Origin: Candidatus Melainabacteria bacterium | GTDB taxonomy: Bacteria; Cyanobacteriota; Vampirovibrionia; Obscuribacterales; Obscuribacteraceae | NCBI GenBank assembly: GCA_003153555.1 | Contig: PLZS01000010.1 | Coordinates: 1-56,727 of the forward strand | DNA length: 56,727 nucleotides | Direction of reading: 5' to 3' | Shown: positions 26,142-35,464 of the stretch, one piece after another | How positions within the stretch are numbered: position 1 is the stretch's first letter | Layout: the number at the start of each line of letters is the position of its first letter | Program-made: the position numbers and the translations under genes | The notes under the pieces: generated by a model | Database searches by the model: none | Seen by the model: the letters and a program-made list of their open reading frames with translations, nothing else | Told to the model about the DNA's origin: nothing

Positions 26142-28006
26142 TTTTTAGTCAGACTTTTAATTCGTTTGTCTACAGCAGCAACATCATAGAGCGGAGCCGA
26201 ACACGTTTCCCCGGCGCAGACAAAAGTGGCAGGCTTCGCCAGCTTTGGATATTCAACGTCGGCGCGTGGAAGCGGTCCCTCGCTTCGATCCAGCCACTCT
26301 ATTCGCTTGTAATCAGATGGAAAACTCAAGCAAGCAGCATGCATGGCAGCAGAACTGGTATCAGTTTTCGAACCGACCACGACCAAGTGAGCGGGATCGC
26401 TGCTGCTTTCTCTGTTCGCCAGAAGAATTCCGGCAACTAGGATGTGTCGCAATCTAGCTGTTTCTGGAGCTGCCAGGTATTTCATTGCCTGCGCACAGAG
26501 AGCTTTATCCGATCCTCTGCCAGAGTAATGATAAAGAAGATTAGCAAAGCGAGCCATCATTACGTTCTCATCAAGCAATGGCAGAGATGGCACTCCGCTT
26601 GAACCAGCGGCAGTAACGAAACCGGCTAGAACTGACGGTTTAGGCGAATAGTTAAAATGCTTGGCGATATAGTCGGCCGATTGTTCAGCACCTTTTAGCC
26701 ATTTCCGATCGGCAGTTGCTGTGTATAGCGAAAGGCAAGCGCGACCCATCGAAACCGAATCACCCAAGTAAGGACCAGCCAAATCTTTTTCATCATGCCT
26801 GTATCCACCATCGCTGGTTCCACGATGCGCAATGATCCACTCAGCTGCAGTACGGGCTTGATCCAAATATTTCTTATCGCCGCTGGCCATGTACAAATCG
26901 CATAATGCCGCAATTGCCCACCCGTTTTCACGAGCATAAATATGTTTATCGACTGCTGGAACACCAGCTTTTCGGCGCGCAGCGTCATCCAGAGAAAAAT
27001 ATTCACCACTGTGTTTGCCCTTCACAAGATCCGCATCCTGACTAGTATAGAAGGCGCCATCAGGGCTCATCAAAAACGATTCCAAATAACGTTGGATATT
27101 TTGTGCAGCCTTAAGATACGCCTGGTCACGCCACAACATATAACCTAGAGCGTAAACACGCATATCTTCAGCTTGGAATTGCATGATTTTTTCGAAGTGG
27201 GGATGGTCCCAATCCCCATTTGTCGAGTACTGATAAACGCCTCCCCAGACTGGATCCATGAGCTTCTGCTGCTTATTGAGCGTCTCTTTAGCCCGATGAG
27301 TTGCGTCCTTGTCTCCCTCAATCGACCGAGCAATTGCGTACTCTACGCTGTCCCAATCCATGAACTTTTGAGCAAATCCCCAGCCACCATCCTTAGTATC
27401 GTAACCATCTGCATGTGCTTTCTCCAATTCCTTACGCAAGGCTGGTGTTAATGAGCCTTCCTTGGAAAAACTGGAAGGATGAGCGATCTTAGTTTTCTGC
27501 ACATCAGGATGTCTAATAACATCGTTGAGCATGGCAATCATTTCTTTTGGCGCGATGAAACCTTGTCTGATTTCTGCTTCCTTGCCGGTAGATGTGAATA
27601 CCACCGTGGCCGGCCAACCATAGTCACCGTAACGATTTGAAAGGTCAGGACGAGAATCCTGATCTACCTTTACAGTGATGAATTTATCACTAAGCAATTT
27701 GCGCACAGCTGGATCGTTGTACGTTTTTGCGTCCATAACATGGCACCAATGGCACCAGATCGCTTCCAAATCAAGCAGAACAAATTTGTGCTGTTCACGC
27801 GCTTTTTGAAAAATGTCGTTCGACCATTCCTGCCACTTCACAGGCGCGCCAGCCGGTGACGTTTCAGGAGTACCCGGTGACTTCGCTGGGCTCTCAATCG
27901 GCTTTAGCTGCTTTTGAGTCGAGGTCAGCTGTTCGGCGAAAGCACCACCGAGCGAAGAAAATAAAGCGGAACAAACGACAGGTAACCAGAGCCAACGCAT
28001 CTTCAT
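26138..28006 (-). CDS. Secreted thioredoxin-like DUF255 protein (SSP411/YyaL type)
   Basis: The 622-residue protein begins with a signal peptide (MKMRWLWLPVVCSALFSSLGGAFA), then a thioredoxin-fold domain with the CHWC redox motif at Cys85-Cys88 (WCHWCHVMD), the hallmark of the DUF255/spermatogenesis-associated protein 20 family. The rest is an alpha/alpha toroid like six-hairpin glycosidases (MLWRDQAYLKAAQNIQRY, NGWAIAALCDLY). The family is usually cytosolic; the leader here points to export. GAGG lies 7 nt before the ATG. It is the first gene of a pair with the DUF547 protein (ATGA overlap). Enzymatic role unknown; thiol-disulfide or sugar-related chemistry are possibilities from the fold only. 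Confidence 0.85.
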   Translation of the reverse strand: MKMRWLWLPVVCSALFSSLGGAFAEQLTSTQKQLKPIESPAKSPGTPETSPAGAPVKWQEWSNDIFQKAREQHKFVLLDLEAIWCHWCHVMDAKTYNDPAVRKLLSDKFITVKVDQDSRPDLSNRYGDYGWPATVVFTSTGKEAEIRQGFIAPKEMIAMLNDVIRHPDVQKTKIAHPSSFSKEGSLTPALRKELEKAHADGYDTKDGGWGFAQKFMDWDSVEYAIARSIEGDKDATHRAKETLNKQQKLMDPVWGGVYQYSTNGDWDHPHFEKIMQFQAEDMRVYALGYMLWRDQAYLKAAQNIQRYLESFLMSPDGAFYTSQDADLVKGKHSGEYFSLDDAARRKAGVPAVDKHIYARENGWAIAALCDLYMASGDKKYLDQARTAAEWIIAHRGTSDGGYRHDEKDLAGPYLGDSVSMGRACLSLYTATADRKWLKGAEQSADYIAKHFNYSPKPSVLAGFVTAAGSSGVPSLPLLDENVMMARFANLLYHYSGRGSDKALCAQAMKYLAAPETARLRHILVAGILLANRESSSDPAHLVVVGSKTDTSSAAMHAACLSFPSDYKRIEWLDRSEGPLPRADVEYPKLAKPATFVCAGETCSAPLYDVAAVDKRIKSLTKK

Positions 28007-28110
28007 TTCCAGACCTCAATATGCATCTGTGGCATCGATGATAGCATTGGCGACACCCCTGATATGCAAGCTTGACGACCGTTAAGAAGTATCAAAGTGG
28101 AGGCACCTTG

Positions 28111-28548
28111 GTGGACAAATACAAGACTTTAGTTGAACGGCTCAAGCCTGGTGAAGAGCTGGTGAGCGCATTGCAGCGGATCGCCTTTGAGCACAATCTC
28201 AAAGCGGGCGTAATAGTGTGTGCAGTTGGTTCTCTGACCGTCGCAATCTTGCGAATGGCCGGAGCGAACGGAAGCACAACAATCGAAGGTCCACTAGAGA
28301 TTGTGTCGATCACAGGCACTTTGTCAGACACAAGCACGCACGTTCATCTCTCCGTTTCTGACGCAAACGGCAAGACAACCGGTGGACATTTGGTGGCGGG
28401 CTGCAGGGTGAACACCACCATTGAATTGGTGGTGCTGAATCTGAGCGCGGAATGGTCGTTTGATCGAAAAATCGACCCGCAGACGACGTATATGGAATTG
28501 GACCCTCGGCCTGCTCAACACAGAAGAGATCGATATGAAGTCAAGTAG
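28111..28548 (+). CDS. PPC/DUF296-domain protein
   Basis: The 145-residue protein matches the PPC (plants and prokaryotes conserved, DUF296) domain: GEELVSALQRIAFEHNLKAGVIVCAVGSL, then EIVSITGTL and THVHLSVSDANG with GGHLVAGC. In bacteria such proteins form trimers; some have been linked to DNA binding, most are uncharacterised. I set the start at GTG 28111 because GGAGG is 7 nt upstream and the domain begins just after. TTG 28108 and TTG 28072 are alternatives. It is divergent from the thioredoxin-like gene, with about 100 nt between them. Confidence 0.8.
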   Translation: MDKYKTLVERLKPGEELVSALQRIAFEHNLKAGVIVCAVGSLTVAILRMAGANGSTTIEGPLEIVSITGTLSDTSTHVHLSVSDANGKTTGGHLVAGCRVNTTIELVVLNLSAEWSFDRKIDPQTTYMELDPRPAQHRRDRYEVK

Positions 28549-28671
28549 TGCTGTGAAAAGTCCATCGAATCCAGCCGAATGATTAGGCGAATTCGTTTGA
28601 AGCACGCGGGACGTGCGCGCTCCATGTCGATCCAACTTGCTAATGAGGCTACAACGTGCTCAAGCCAGGCT

Positions 28672-28869
28672 TCATGCTGCTGAGCTTTCCTCGTCCGTCG
28701 AATCGTCGCTCGACTTGGTAAATCCGCCATTCCGACCAAAACTGAAGAGTATTAAACCAGTGGGTGGCGCTTCCTGCTGAGATTCACGTTCGGCGTAAGG
28801 CGCTTTGAAAGCCTTCACCAAATCGGCATTTTGCGCCATAGAGCTCATATCTTTCGAATATCTGATCAT
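28672..28869 (-). CDS. Small hypothetical protein (65 residues)
   Basis: The ATG at 28867-28869 has GGGAG 6 nt upstream, which chooses it over the longer frame reaching 29052. The product has an N-terminal helix-like part (SKDMSSMAQNADLVKAFKAPYAERE), a short hydrophobic segment (TGLILFSFGRNGGF) and an acidic Ser/Asp/Glu tail. The shape is somewhat like a small secreted or modified peptide, but I do not recognise a family and see no maturation genes nearby. Confidence 0.5.
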   Translation of the reverse strand: MIRYSKDMSSMAQNADLVKAFKAPYAERESQQEAPPTGLILFSFGRNGGFTKSSDDSTDEESSAA

Positions 28870-29050
28870 GATCCACTCCCTTGAATTCCAGAAACATGAC
28901 GCAATCGCAAAGAGAAAAGATTCCAGATATTTAACGGATTTGCTATTAAGCTTCCGCATTCTGCTGGGTTTCCGGAGTTGCTGATCCGGCAAAACTCTGT
29001 AAGATAGCGGGGCCAAATTGGCATTTAATTGGCTGCGACGGGGACAATGC

Positions 29051-29551
29051 ATGCTTGTAAAAGACGCAGAGAGACTAGCCTTTCAGCTTTTAAAGGAACA
29101 CAACCTAAAGGATTGGACTTACGAGACGAATACCAGAAAACGCACACTAGGCTTGTGCTTTTCTCATCTTAAACGCATCGAACTTTCAGTCTATTTCATC
29201 GAACACAACACACTAGCGGTGGTCCGAGAAACGCTGATCCACGAGATCGCTCACGCGCTGGTCGGCTCTGACCAGGGGCATAACGCCGTGTGGATGGAAA
29301 TGGCCGAGAAACTCGGCTGCCAGCCCCGCAGAAAGAGCGCAGCGGCGATAATGCCGCCTGGTCCATGGCAGGCCACCTGCGCGGGTTGCAATCGGCTCTT
29401 CTCAAAGCATCGCAAGCCAAAATACATATCGGGTAATAGCTGTGCTCTGTGTGGTCCTAAAATCGGGCGGCTGTTCTACGCTCGAGCAGAATCCAAACTT
29501 GCGCTACCCAAAGGCGCAGCGGCGATGCAACGCCAAAGTAAAAACGACTAG
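29051..29551 (+). CDS. SprT-like zinc metallopeptidase
   Basis: The 166-residue protein contains the SprT-like core: a helix with HEIAHALVG (Zn-binding HExxH) following LAVVRETLI, and a C-terminal zinc ribbon with CAGC and CALC. The family includes bacterial SprT and the protease domain of Spartan. A role in proteolysis of DNA-bound or other proteins is possible but untested in bacteria. ATG 29051 is preceded by GGGGACAATGC; the upstream ATG in another register and the longer 29018 start lack a better site. It stands alone between small genes. Confidence 0.8.
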   Translation: MLVKDAERLAFQLLKEHNLKDWTYETNTRKRTLGLCFSHLKRIELSVYFIEHNTLAVVRETLIHEIAHALVGSDQGHNAVWMEMAEKLGCQPRRKSAAAIMPPGPWQATCAGCNRLFSKHRKPKYISGNSCALCGPKIGRLFYARAESKLALPKGAAAMQRQSKND

Positions 29552-29799
29552 CATTCACAGACGATGCACTTTATGTGGTGGCAAGTTTCGCCAAATTTGC
29601 AGAATGGCTCTGCGTCTCAATTTCGAGATAGATGGAATGACATTTGTTGAGCTAAAACCGGGGGCTATTCAGGCTTTCATTCCAATTACCCCTTGACTTC
29701 CTACACCTTCAAGTACTAGACTGGTACGTAAGTATGCAGATCAGCTCACAGAAAGGATCTATGGGTTTACCGGGTCTGATGCTTCAAGGTGATAAGGTC

Positions 29800-29997
29800 A
29801 TGAAAAATCTGGAGCTAATTGCAATCATCCTTCTAGTTATTGGGGGGATCAATTGGGGTTTAGTAGGTGCATTTAACTACAATGTGGTTACCTCACTGCT
29901 AGGCGATGGAAGCACAATGACACGCGTGGTTTACGCTTTAGTCGGACTCTGTGCGCTTTATGAAGCGTTCAAGATGATGAAGAGCAAAACTGCCTAG
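29800..29997 (+). CDS. DUF378 small membrane protein
   Basis: The 65-residue core, LELIAIILLVIGGINWGLVG followed by a short loop and VVYALVGLCALYE, is the DUF378 family: two transmembrane helices with a conserved Gly-Gly-Ile-Asn-Trp-Gly turn. Function unknown in all members I know. AAGGTG lies 8 nt before ATG 29800. In-frame ATGs at 29761 and 29734 would add up to 22 residues; 29761 also has an AAGG nearby, so the start is not certain. Confidence 0.8.
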   Translation: MKNLELIAIILLVIGGINWGLVGAFNYNVVTSLLGDGSTMTRVVYALVGLCALYEAFKMMKSKTA

Positions 29998-30018
29998 ACC
30001 GTCCGCAACTAACAACAT

Positions 30019-30104
30019 GTAGTGCAAAATGCACTACTGTTCCAGCTGAAAAAACACAACCAGGCAAACGAACACCGAAAGCGTCGTCTAAAAAATGCTT
30101 TCGG
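30019..30104 (+). terminator. Two hairpins after the DUF378 gene
   Basis: GTAGTGCA-AAA-TGCACTAC (30019-30037) is an 8-bp perfect stem 22 nt after the DUF378 stop. CCGAAAGC/GCTTTCGG (30075-30082 with 30097-30104) is a second 8-bp stem. Neither has a U-tract, so a Rho-independent role is doubtful; they may stabilise the 3' end. Confidence 0.4.
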
Positions 30105-30163
30105 AAGCAGAAACACACCGCTAGACTCGTCTATATCGAGCCTGAACGTGGTCGTGATGAGCC

Positions 30164-30358
30164 CTAAGCAGATTTGCGTTCTTTTGCTTGTTTGGCGACT
30201 GCGTTCTCGATATATCTAATTGGTGCCCATTCATCGGCACTATTCTTGGTGCGCTCGATTGATTCAAGAATCAATTGCGCGTTTTCAGGCATCTCATTTC
30301 TTTCGTAAAATGATGCGAGCCATAACAGTTCTTTGACCGAGGTAGATTGTTTAGACAT
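30164..30358 (-). CDS. Small TPR-like protein (64 residues)
   Basis: MSKQSTSVKELLWLAS followed by a helix pair with ENAQLILESIER and AKQAKERKSA looks like one degenerate tetratricopeptide unit. No signal peptide. I start at ATG 30358, since the longer GTG-started frame has no better ribosome site. It is downstream of trpA on the same strand but over 100 nt away, so it is not clearly part of the trp operon. Function unknown. Confidence 0.45.
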   Translation of the reverse strand: MSKQSTSVKELLWLASFYERNEMPENAQLILESIERTKNSADEWAPIRYIENAVAKQAKERKSA

Positions 30359-30474
30359 TTTCAAAAGCACCGCCGTGTGTCGAATCGGTCCCGTTGACGC
30401 TACTTACCCTTAATTTTGTTCCCTAAGCCGCAGTTTAATTGTTTACAACGGAATGTGTAGGCATAGAGTCACGC

Positions 30475-31305
30475 CTATTTCTTTGCATCCGCAGGCGCTC
30501 GCAATTCGCAACAAGATTCGTGCAATTCTTTGAACAGCTTTGCTAAATCAATCTCGCAGTGATCAGATTGGCGAGCAATTTCAATAACTCTTGAACCAAC
30601 AATAACGCCATCCACACCGAGTTCCAACAAAGCCGACGAAGTCTGTTTGCTTGACACCCCAAAACCAGCGCAGACGGGGAGTTTGGTTAAAGCCTTGAGC
30701 CGGCTGATTAGACCGCCTAGATTCGATAGATTGCTCGCGGACTTATCAGTTCCGGTCACTCCCAATCTAGAAACGAGATAGATGAAGCCACCAGCACTAG
30801 TGGCAATGCGTTGTAAGCGCTCGTCAGTTGTCACTGGTGAAACGATGAAAATCAAATCGACATCATTAGCTTTAGCATAGGGCAACACTTCTTCAGCGCT
30901 CTCAATAGGCAGGTCCGCGATTAAGACGCCGTCAATGCCTGCAGCCTTTGCCTGTTTGAAGAACGACTCCACACCGGTCGCAAGAACAACATTGTAATAG
31001 ACCAGCACGCCGATCGGTATGGCTTCATCCAGCTTGCGAACTTCCCTGATCAAGGCGAAACAATCAGCCGTTTTGAAACCGGATTCCAGCGTTTCAAAAG
31101 CGGCTTTAGCGATAACGGGTCCGTCAGCGACTGGATCGCTAAACGGGAATCCCAATTCTAGGGCCGAAGCGTTCGACGAAAGCATGGTTTTGATGATGCT
31201 CAAAGACTTGTCTTTATTAGGCCAGCCAAGCACCGTAAAAGGCATAAACGCCTTTTGGTTAGCCTGTTGAAGTTTTTCAAAGCGAGCTTGATAGCGCTTA
31301 CTCAT
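30475..31305 (-). CDS. trpA: Tryptophan synthase alpha chain
   Basis: The 276-residue protein has the TrpA catalytic residues in context: Glu in [11 protein letters not shown] and Asp in DPVADGPVI, plus the GVLIADLP strand and the phosphate-binding GFGVSS and [10 protein letters not shown]. It cleaves indole-3-glycerol phosphate to indole, which passes to TrpB. The start overlaps the trpB stop by 8 nt. It is the last gene of the operon; only a weak TAGGC/GCCTA stem is seen downstream. The usual GDP after the first strand reads GWP here, a tolerable variant. Confidence 0.97.
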   Translation of the reverse strand: MSKRYQARFEKLQQANQKAFMPFTVLGWPNKDKSLSIIKTMLSSNASALELGFPFSDPVADGPVIAKAAFETLESGFKTADCFALIREVRKLDEAIPIGVLVYYNVVLATGVESFFKQAKAAGIDGVLIADLPIESAEEVLPYAKANDVDLIFIVSPVTTDERLQRIATSAGGFIYLVSRLGVTGTDKSASNLSNLGGLISRLKALTKLPVCAGFGVSSKQTSSALLELGVDGVIVGSRVIEIARQSDHCEIDLAKLFKELHESCCELRAPADAKK

Positions 31306-32464
31306 GCCTCAGAACCTCCGCCAAATCCTTATCACCACGACCAGATAAATTGATCAGCACACGGCTTCCCGGCTTGATATCCAGACACAACTTTTTTGCA
31401 AAGGCAAGTGCGTGTGCACTCTCGAGAGCCGGGATAATCCCTTCCTTGCAAGATAATTCTTTGAACGAGGCCAAAGCTTCTTTGTCGTCGACGGACTCGT
31501 ATCTAGCTCGTTTGATCTCTTGTAGATAAGCATGTTCAGGTCCGACTGAGGGATAGTCCAATCCGGCAGCAACACTGTGCGCTTCAATGATTTGCCCATC
31601 ATCGTCTTGCAAAACCAGGCTCTTCATGCCGTGCAAACATCCAGGCTTTCCCTTCCCTAACACTGCACCGTGCTTGGTGCTACTTAACCCATGACCGGCT
31701 GGCTCTACACCAATAAGATTGACAGTCGGATCATCAATAAACGCCGAGAACATGCCGATCGCATTTGATCCACCACCGACACAAGCAACTACATAATCTG
31801 GCAGGCACTGATAGCGATCGAAAAATTGCTGACGGGCTTCTCGACCAATGATACTTTGAAAGAATTTGACTATCGTAGGGAATGGATGCGGTCCCGCCGC
31901 TGTGCCAAGCAGATAGTGTGTATCTCCCAAGTTTGTGATCCAATCGCGGAGTGCTTCGTTGATCGCATCCTTCAAGGTTTTACTGCCTGTGGATACGGGA
32001 TGTACCTGGGCGCCCATCAACTTCATGCGCTGTACATTCGGCTGCTGTCTGACGATGTCCACTTCACCCATGTAAATTTCGGTCCGAATGTCCAGCAACG
32101 CACCAGCCATGGCGCAGGCAACGCCATGCTGTCCAGCGCCAGTCTCAGCGATGATGCGCGTCTTGCCCATGGATTTTGCCAACAATGCCTGGCCAAGCGC
32201 GTTGTTTGTTTTATGTGCCCCACCGTGCAAAAGATCCTCGCGCTTTAGAAATATATCCGCGCCCCAGAGCCGCGACAAATTCTTGGCGTAATAAAGTGGC
32301 GTCGGTCTGCCGGCGTAGTCTCTAAAGAGATTACCAAGTTCGCCCATGAACCCCTTATCTTCCTTGGCGATTAGAAAGGCTGACTCTAATTCCTCCAGTG
32401 CCGGCATTAACGTCTCAGGCACGTAAACGCCACCATAGGTTCCAAAATATCCAAGCGTCTTCAT
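31298..32464 (-). CDS. trpB: Tryptophan synthase beta chain
   Basis: This 388-residue PLP enzyme condenses indole and serine to tryptophan. The PLP Lys lies in [15 protein letters not shown], the phosphate loop is [12 protein letters not shown] and the substrate loop is [10 protein letters not shown]. Length and sequence fit TrpB1, the form that pairs with TrpA. The ATG overlaps the trpF stop (TGATG), and trpA follows with an 8-nt overlap, so the two subunits are coupled. Confidence 0.98.
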   Translation of the reverse strand: MKTLGYFGTYGGVYVPETLMPALEELESAFLIAKEDKGFMGELGNLFRDYAGRPTPLYYAKNLSRLWGADIFLKREDLLHGGAHKTNNALGQALLAKSMGKTRIIAETGAGQHGVACAMAGALLDIRTEIYMGEVDIVRQQPNVQRMKLMGAQVHPVSTGSKTLKDAINEALRDWITNLGDTHYLLGTAAGPHPFPTIVKFFQSIIGREARQQFFDRYQCLPDYVVACVGGGSNAIGMFSAFIDDPTVNLIGVEPAGHGLSSTKHGAVLGKGKPGCLHGMKSLVLQDDDGQIIEAHSVAAGLDYPSVGPEHAYLQEIKRARYESVDDKEALASFKELSCKEGIIPALESAHALAFAKKLCLDIKPGSRVLINLSGRGDKDLAEVLRHE

Positions 32465-33147
32465 CAGGAAACTGCCTCGTTTTTGACATCGGTGCCGGCA
32501 AGGATGCCGGCGCTCCCAGGTCGTGATTCATCGTTAACTGCATCGCAAAATGCGATCATTTTATCCATATTTTTTACACCCGGAGCACTCTCTACTCCTG
32601 ATGCAACGTCAAGTGCATGTGGACTGATGCGGTTCAAAATTCGGCGCACGTTGGTGTGATTCAAACCACCGGCAAAGAAATAGGGCGAAGAATCAGCAAG
32701 CGCTTCGACCTTGTCTATTGCCTCATCAAGCCAACTAGTGACGTCAAGGCCCTTCGGTCTGTCAAACAATATGTATGCGCAATTTTTGTACAAAGCCACC
32801 TGGCTGCGCAAAGAATCAACATCACAGTCAGGATTTATTTCGATTGCTTTGATCACAGGACCATCAATGGATTGACAATATTCAGGAGATTCCGAACCGT
32901 GCAATTGTATGAAATCAAATTGCAGGGATTTGGCAAGTCGGTTTACGTCCGAGAGAGGGCTGTTCTTAAACACGGCAACCGTTTTGACGCGCCCAGAAAC
33001 AGCTTGCAGGACTTCCCTCGCTTTACTTTCATCAATAGAACGGTCACTACTTGGCACAAAAATAAACCCCAAATAGTTAGCACCAGCTGTAATGGCATTA
33101 TGTGCATCATAGACGTTGGTGATACCGCAGATTTTTATACTCGTCAT
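32464..33147 (-). CDS. trpF: Phosphoribosylanthranilate isomerase with repeat-derived tail
   Basis: The 227-residue protein has the catalytic Cys in KICGIT and Asp in ILFDRPKG, and the phosphate-binding FAGGLN and DVASGVES. It performs the Amadori rearrangement of phosphoribosylanthranilate. The family core ends near residue 207. The last ~18 residues ([20 protein letters not shown]) are encoded by a palindromic repeat (32492-32520), so a REP-like element supplied a new C-terminus. It starts 1 nt after the trpC stop. Confidence 0.95.
   Translation of the reverse strand: MTSIKICGITNVYDAHNAITAGANYLGFIFVPSSDRSIDESKAREVLQAVSGRVKTVAVFKNSPLSDVNRLAKSLQFDFIQLHGSESPEYCQSIDGPVIKAIEINPDCDVDSLRSQVALYKNCAYILFDRPKGLDVTSWLDEAIDKVEALADSSPYFFAGGLNHTNVRRILNRISPHALDVASGVESAPGVKNMDKMIAFCDAVNDESRPGSAGILAGTDVKNEAVS
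32492..32520 (-). repeat. REP-like palindrome at the 3' end of trpF
   Basis: TGCCGGCAAGGATGCCGGCG contains the stem GCCGGC/GCCGGC and is followed by CTCCCAGG. The peptide it encodes, [10 protein letters not shown], is a familiar by-product of REP-type repeats at gene ends in many bacteria. It sits inside an operon, between trpF and trpB. Confidence 0.65.
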
Positions 33148-33148
33148 C

Positions 33149-33940
33149 TTACTGACCTGCTGTTGCGCGCGTCTGGAGACCTACAAATTCTGCCATCAGC
33201 GCATCCATATTGTCACTTTTCATCAGAGCGGAGCCAATCAAGAAGTTCGAGCAGAATGGCAACAACCGTTCAAGATCACTTTTGGCAAGAATCCCACTCG
33301 CTGAAATCAAAATCGTACCAGATGGAATCAGCTCAGCCAGTCGCTCGGTTGTTCCTAAATCCATTTGGAATGTGCCCAAATCCCTGTTGTTAATCAGGAT
33401 AACGCGAGGGTTCACGCGCAGTGCACGCTCGACCTCTTCAGCGGTTTGAACTTCGACGACGGCGTCCATGCCCAAAGAATCAATACACTCGTGCAACATG
33501 CGCAACTGATCGTCACTTAAAATCTTGACGATTAAGAGAACGGCTTTCGCTCCAGCCTCTCTAGCTTCAAAGCATTGATAAGGCTCCAACACAAAGTCTT
33601 TACAGAGTGTTGGTAAAAAGCTCTTACGATTAACCTCAGCAAGAAGTTCGAGGCTTCCACCAAAATATTTCTGATCGGTCAACACAGATATTGCTTTAGC
33701 AAAACGGTTATAGGACGAGATGATTTCGTCGACATTGACCGAGCCTCGAAGAACGCCTGCCGACGGTGATTTAGGCTTAAGTTCACAAATCAAATTCACA
33801 CCCGGCTGAGCCAGCGCATCGGCGAACTCGTGATTTGCATTTTGCATTGCGGAACTGAAAGACGCGAGCGTGCGCTTCTTCATGCGCTCACCGAGTTCAA
33901 TCTTTTTATTTTGCACTATCTCAGCTAACGAACCAGGCAT
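33149..33940 (-). CDS. trpC: Indole-3-glycerol phosphate synthase
   Basis: The 263-residue TIM-barrel enzyme carries the family motifs LICELKPKSPSAG, DFVLEPYQ, AKAVLLIVKIL, INNRDLGTF and ISASGI. It closes the indole ring by decarboxylating the CdRP intermediate. I start it at ATG 33940 with AGGAGG 4 nt upstream, which gives a 20-nt overlap with trpD. The longer frame to 33976 adds residues not seen in the family. It is a separate gene, not fused to trpF. Confidence 0.96.
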   Translation of the reverse strand: MPGSLAEIVQNKKIELGERMKKRTLASFSSAMQNANHEFADALAQPGVNLICELKPKSPSAGVLRGSVNVDEIISSYNRFAKAISVLTDQKYFGGSLELLAEVNRKSFLPTLCKDFVLEPYQCFEAREAGAKAVLLIVKILSDDQLRMLHECIDSLGMDAVVEVQTAEEVERALRVNPRVILINNRDLGTFQMDLGTTERLAELIPSGTILISASGILAKSDLERLLPFCSNFLIGSALMKSDNMDALMAEFVGLQTRATAGQ

Positions 33941-34880
33941 ATGCCCTCCTGCACTCCTCGTACTTCGTGGCAACAACCCCGGTCAGAAGTAATTCCCGTG
34001 CCAATGCTGCGCCTTCTTGAATGGTGCTTACTTTGCCCGCGACCTTGAAGCCGGCTCCGGCATTAGTGCAAACCATCTGCATAAAATATGGATCAGCACT
34101 GCCAACAATGATCTGATGAAATTTCTCATGATTGTGCTCAGCTGTCATCGCATCCGGTGGCACTTCAATTTGGAGAGCCGCTTCGATAGAAAGATTTTCC
34201 AGTGTATCTCCTTCAATCTCAGCATAGTGACTAATGGAGCAGGGATCAAACTCGTCCAGTCCCCGCCCAGAGCGCACCACGATCGCATGTTCAGTATGCG
34301 GGTCAGCCCGAAGATAATCCGCCACCAGCTTGTAAACGAGGGCGTCGCTCGTCCCCATCAACCGAAACTTGGGGTTAAAGGGATGAAGTAAGGGGCCAAC
34401 TGAATTGAAGATGCTAGGTCCTGGCAGGCTTCTGCGAATTGAAGCGAGCTTGGCTAGAGATGGATAATAATGAGGCGCATACAAGAATACCAGTCCAACA
34501 TTATCCAAAAGTTCATTGACATGCTCGAATGGTATCGATGCCGGTATGCCCAAAGCTTCCAATAAATCGAAACTACCGCTCAAGCTACTGGCGGCTCGAT
34601 TGCCGAATTTGGCGACTCTGACGCCACCAGCTGAGAGAACAAATGCCACAGTTGTCGAAGTATTAAAGTGCGAAAGCCCACTACCCCCGGTGCCGCTGCA
34701 ATCCATAACGTCCAAAGAACCGTCAAACTTAAACGCAGACTTCTCTTTTATTGACTTGATGAATGCAGTTAGAACGCGAAGATCTATGCGGTCGCTACTC
34801 AACTCAAGCAGCACCTGCCGGATTTTTTCTTCCGGCAACTCGCAATCTATCAGGCTGCTAATGGTTTCGTCAGTCAGCAT
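33921..34880 (-). CDS. trpD: Anthranilate phosphoribosyltransferase
   Basis: The 319-residue protein has the PRPP/anthranilate motifs CSGTGGSG, HFNTSTTVAF, KFGNRAASSLSGS (usually KHGNRA), FNSVGPLLHPF and EFDPCS. It transfers the phosphoribosyl group from PRPP to anthranilate. It is slightly short for the family at the C-terminus. It overlaps trpG by 7 nt at the 5' end and trpC at the 3' end. The His to Phe change in the KHGNR loop is unusual but lies in an otherwise intact site. Confidence 0.95.
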   Translation of the reverse strand: MLTDETISSLIDCELPEEKIRQVLLELSSDRIDLRVLTAFIKSIKEKSAFKFDGSLDVMDCSGTGGSGLSHFNTSTTVAFVLSAGGVRVAKFGNRAASSLSGSFDLLEALGIPASIPFEHVNELLDNVGLVFLYAPHYYPSLAKLASIRRSLPGPSIFNSVGPLLHPFNPKFRLMGTSDALVYKLVADYLRADPHTEHAIVVRSGRGLDEFDPCSISHYAEIEGDTLENLSIEAALQIEVPPDAMTAEHNHEKFHQIIVGSADPYFMQMVCTNAGAGFKVAGKVSTIQEGAALARELLLTGVVATKYEECRRAYAWFVS

Positions 34881-35464
34881 TTTTCGACAAAATTCCTCAG
34901 CATTTGTTGTCCCTGGGGTGTGCCGATCGATTCGGGATGGAACTGGACTCCGTACATCCGATCAGTCTTGTGCTGCAAAGCCATTACTAGTCCCTGACCA
35001 CTTTCCTGCGCGGTGATCTTAATTTCGTCCGGAACCGAAGCAAGCTCAGCAATCAAAGAATGATATCTCATCGCTTCAAATTCATCGTCAATACCATCGA
35101 ATAGTGGTGTTTTGCAATTGACACGAATCTTGCTGGTCTTGCCATGCACGATTTGTGGCGCTCGAATCACCTTGCCGCCAAGATGATGAACAATACCTTG
35201 ATGTCCCAGGCACACCCCGAGAATGGCGGCATTCAATTTCTTCCGGTCTAAAATGATTTGCTTGCACACACCAAAGTCCGCATCATTCTCTGGATGTCCC
35301 GGACCGGGTGACATCACGACATGGCTCGGACGTAGATCCGCCAATTCGTCAATCGTGATCTGATCGTTGCGAAAGACCTTGATCGGCTCCGGCATTAAAG
35401 GCTGCAGCATTTGATAAAGGTTAAACGTAAATGAGTCATAGTTATCGATGATCACAAGTTTCAT
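34874..35464 (-). CDS. trpG: Anthranilate synthase glutamine amidotransferase component
   Basis: The 196-residue class I amidotransferase has the triad Cys in GVCLGHQ and His-Glu in VQFHPES, and the oxyanion strand MSPGPGHP. It supplies ammonia to TrpE. The same type of subunit can also serve PabB, but the position between trpE and trpD, with ATGA overlap to trpE, makes the trp role clear. It is not fused to trpD. Confidence 0.96.
   Translation of the reverse strand: MKLVIIDNYDSFTFNLYQMLQPLMPEPIKVFRNDQITIDELADLRPSHVVMSPGPGHPENDADFGVCKQIILDRKKLNAAILGVCLGHQGIVHHLGGKVIRAPQIVHGKTSKIRVNCKTPLFDGIDDEFEAMRYHSLIAELASVPDEIKITAQESGQGLVMALQHKTDRMYGVQFHPESIGTPQGQQMLRNFVEKC

Noticed and set aside
29442..29696. 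Plus-strand 84-codon ORF after the SprT-like gene
   Set aside because: Mostly overlaps the SprT-like gene in another frame; the remaining part has no start or family pattern.
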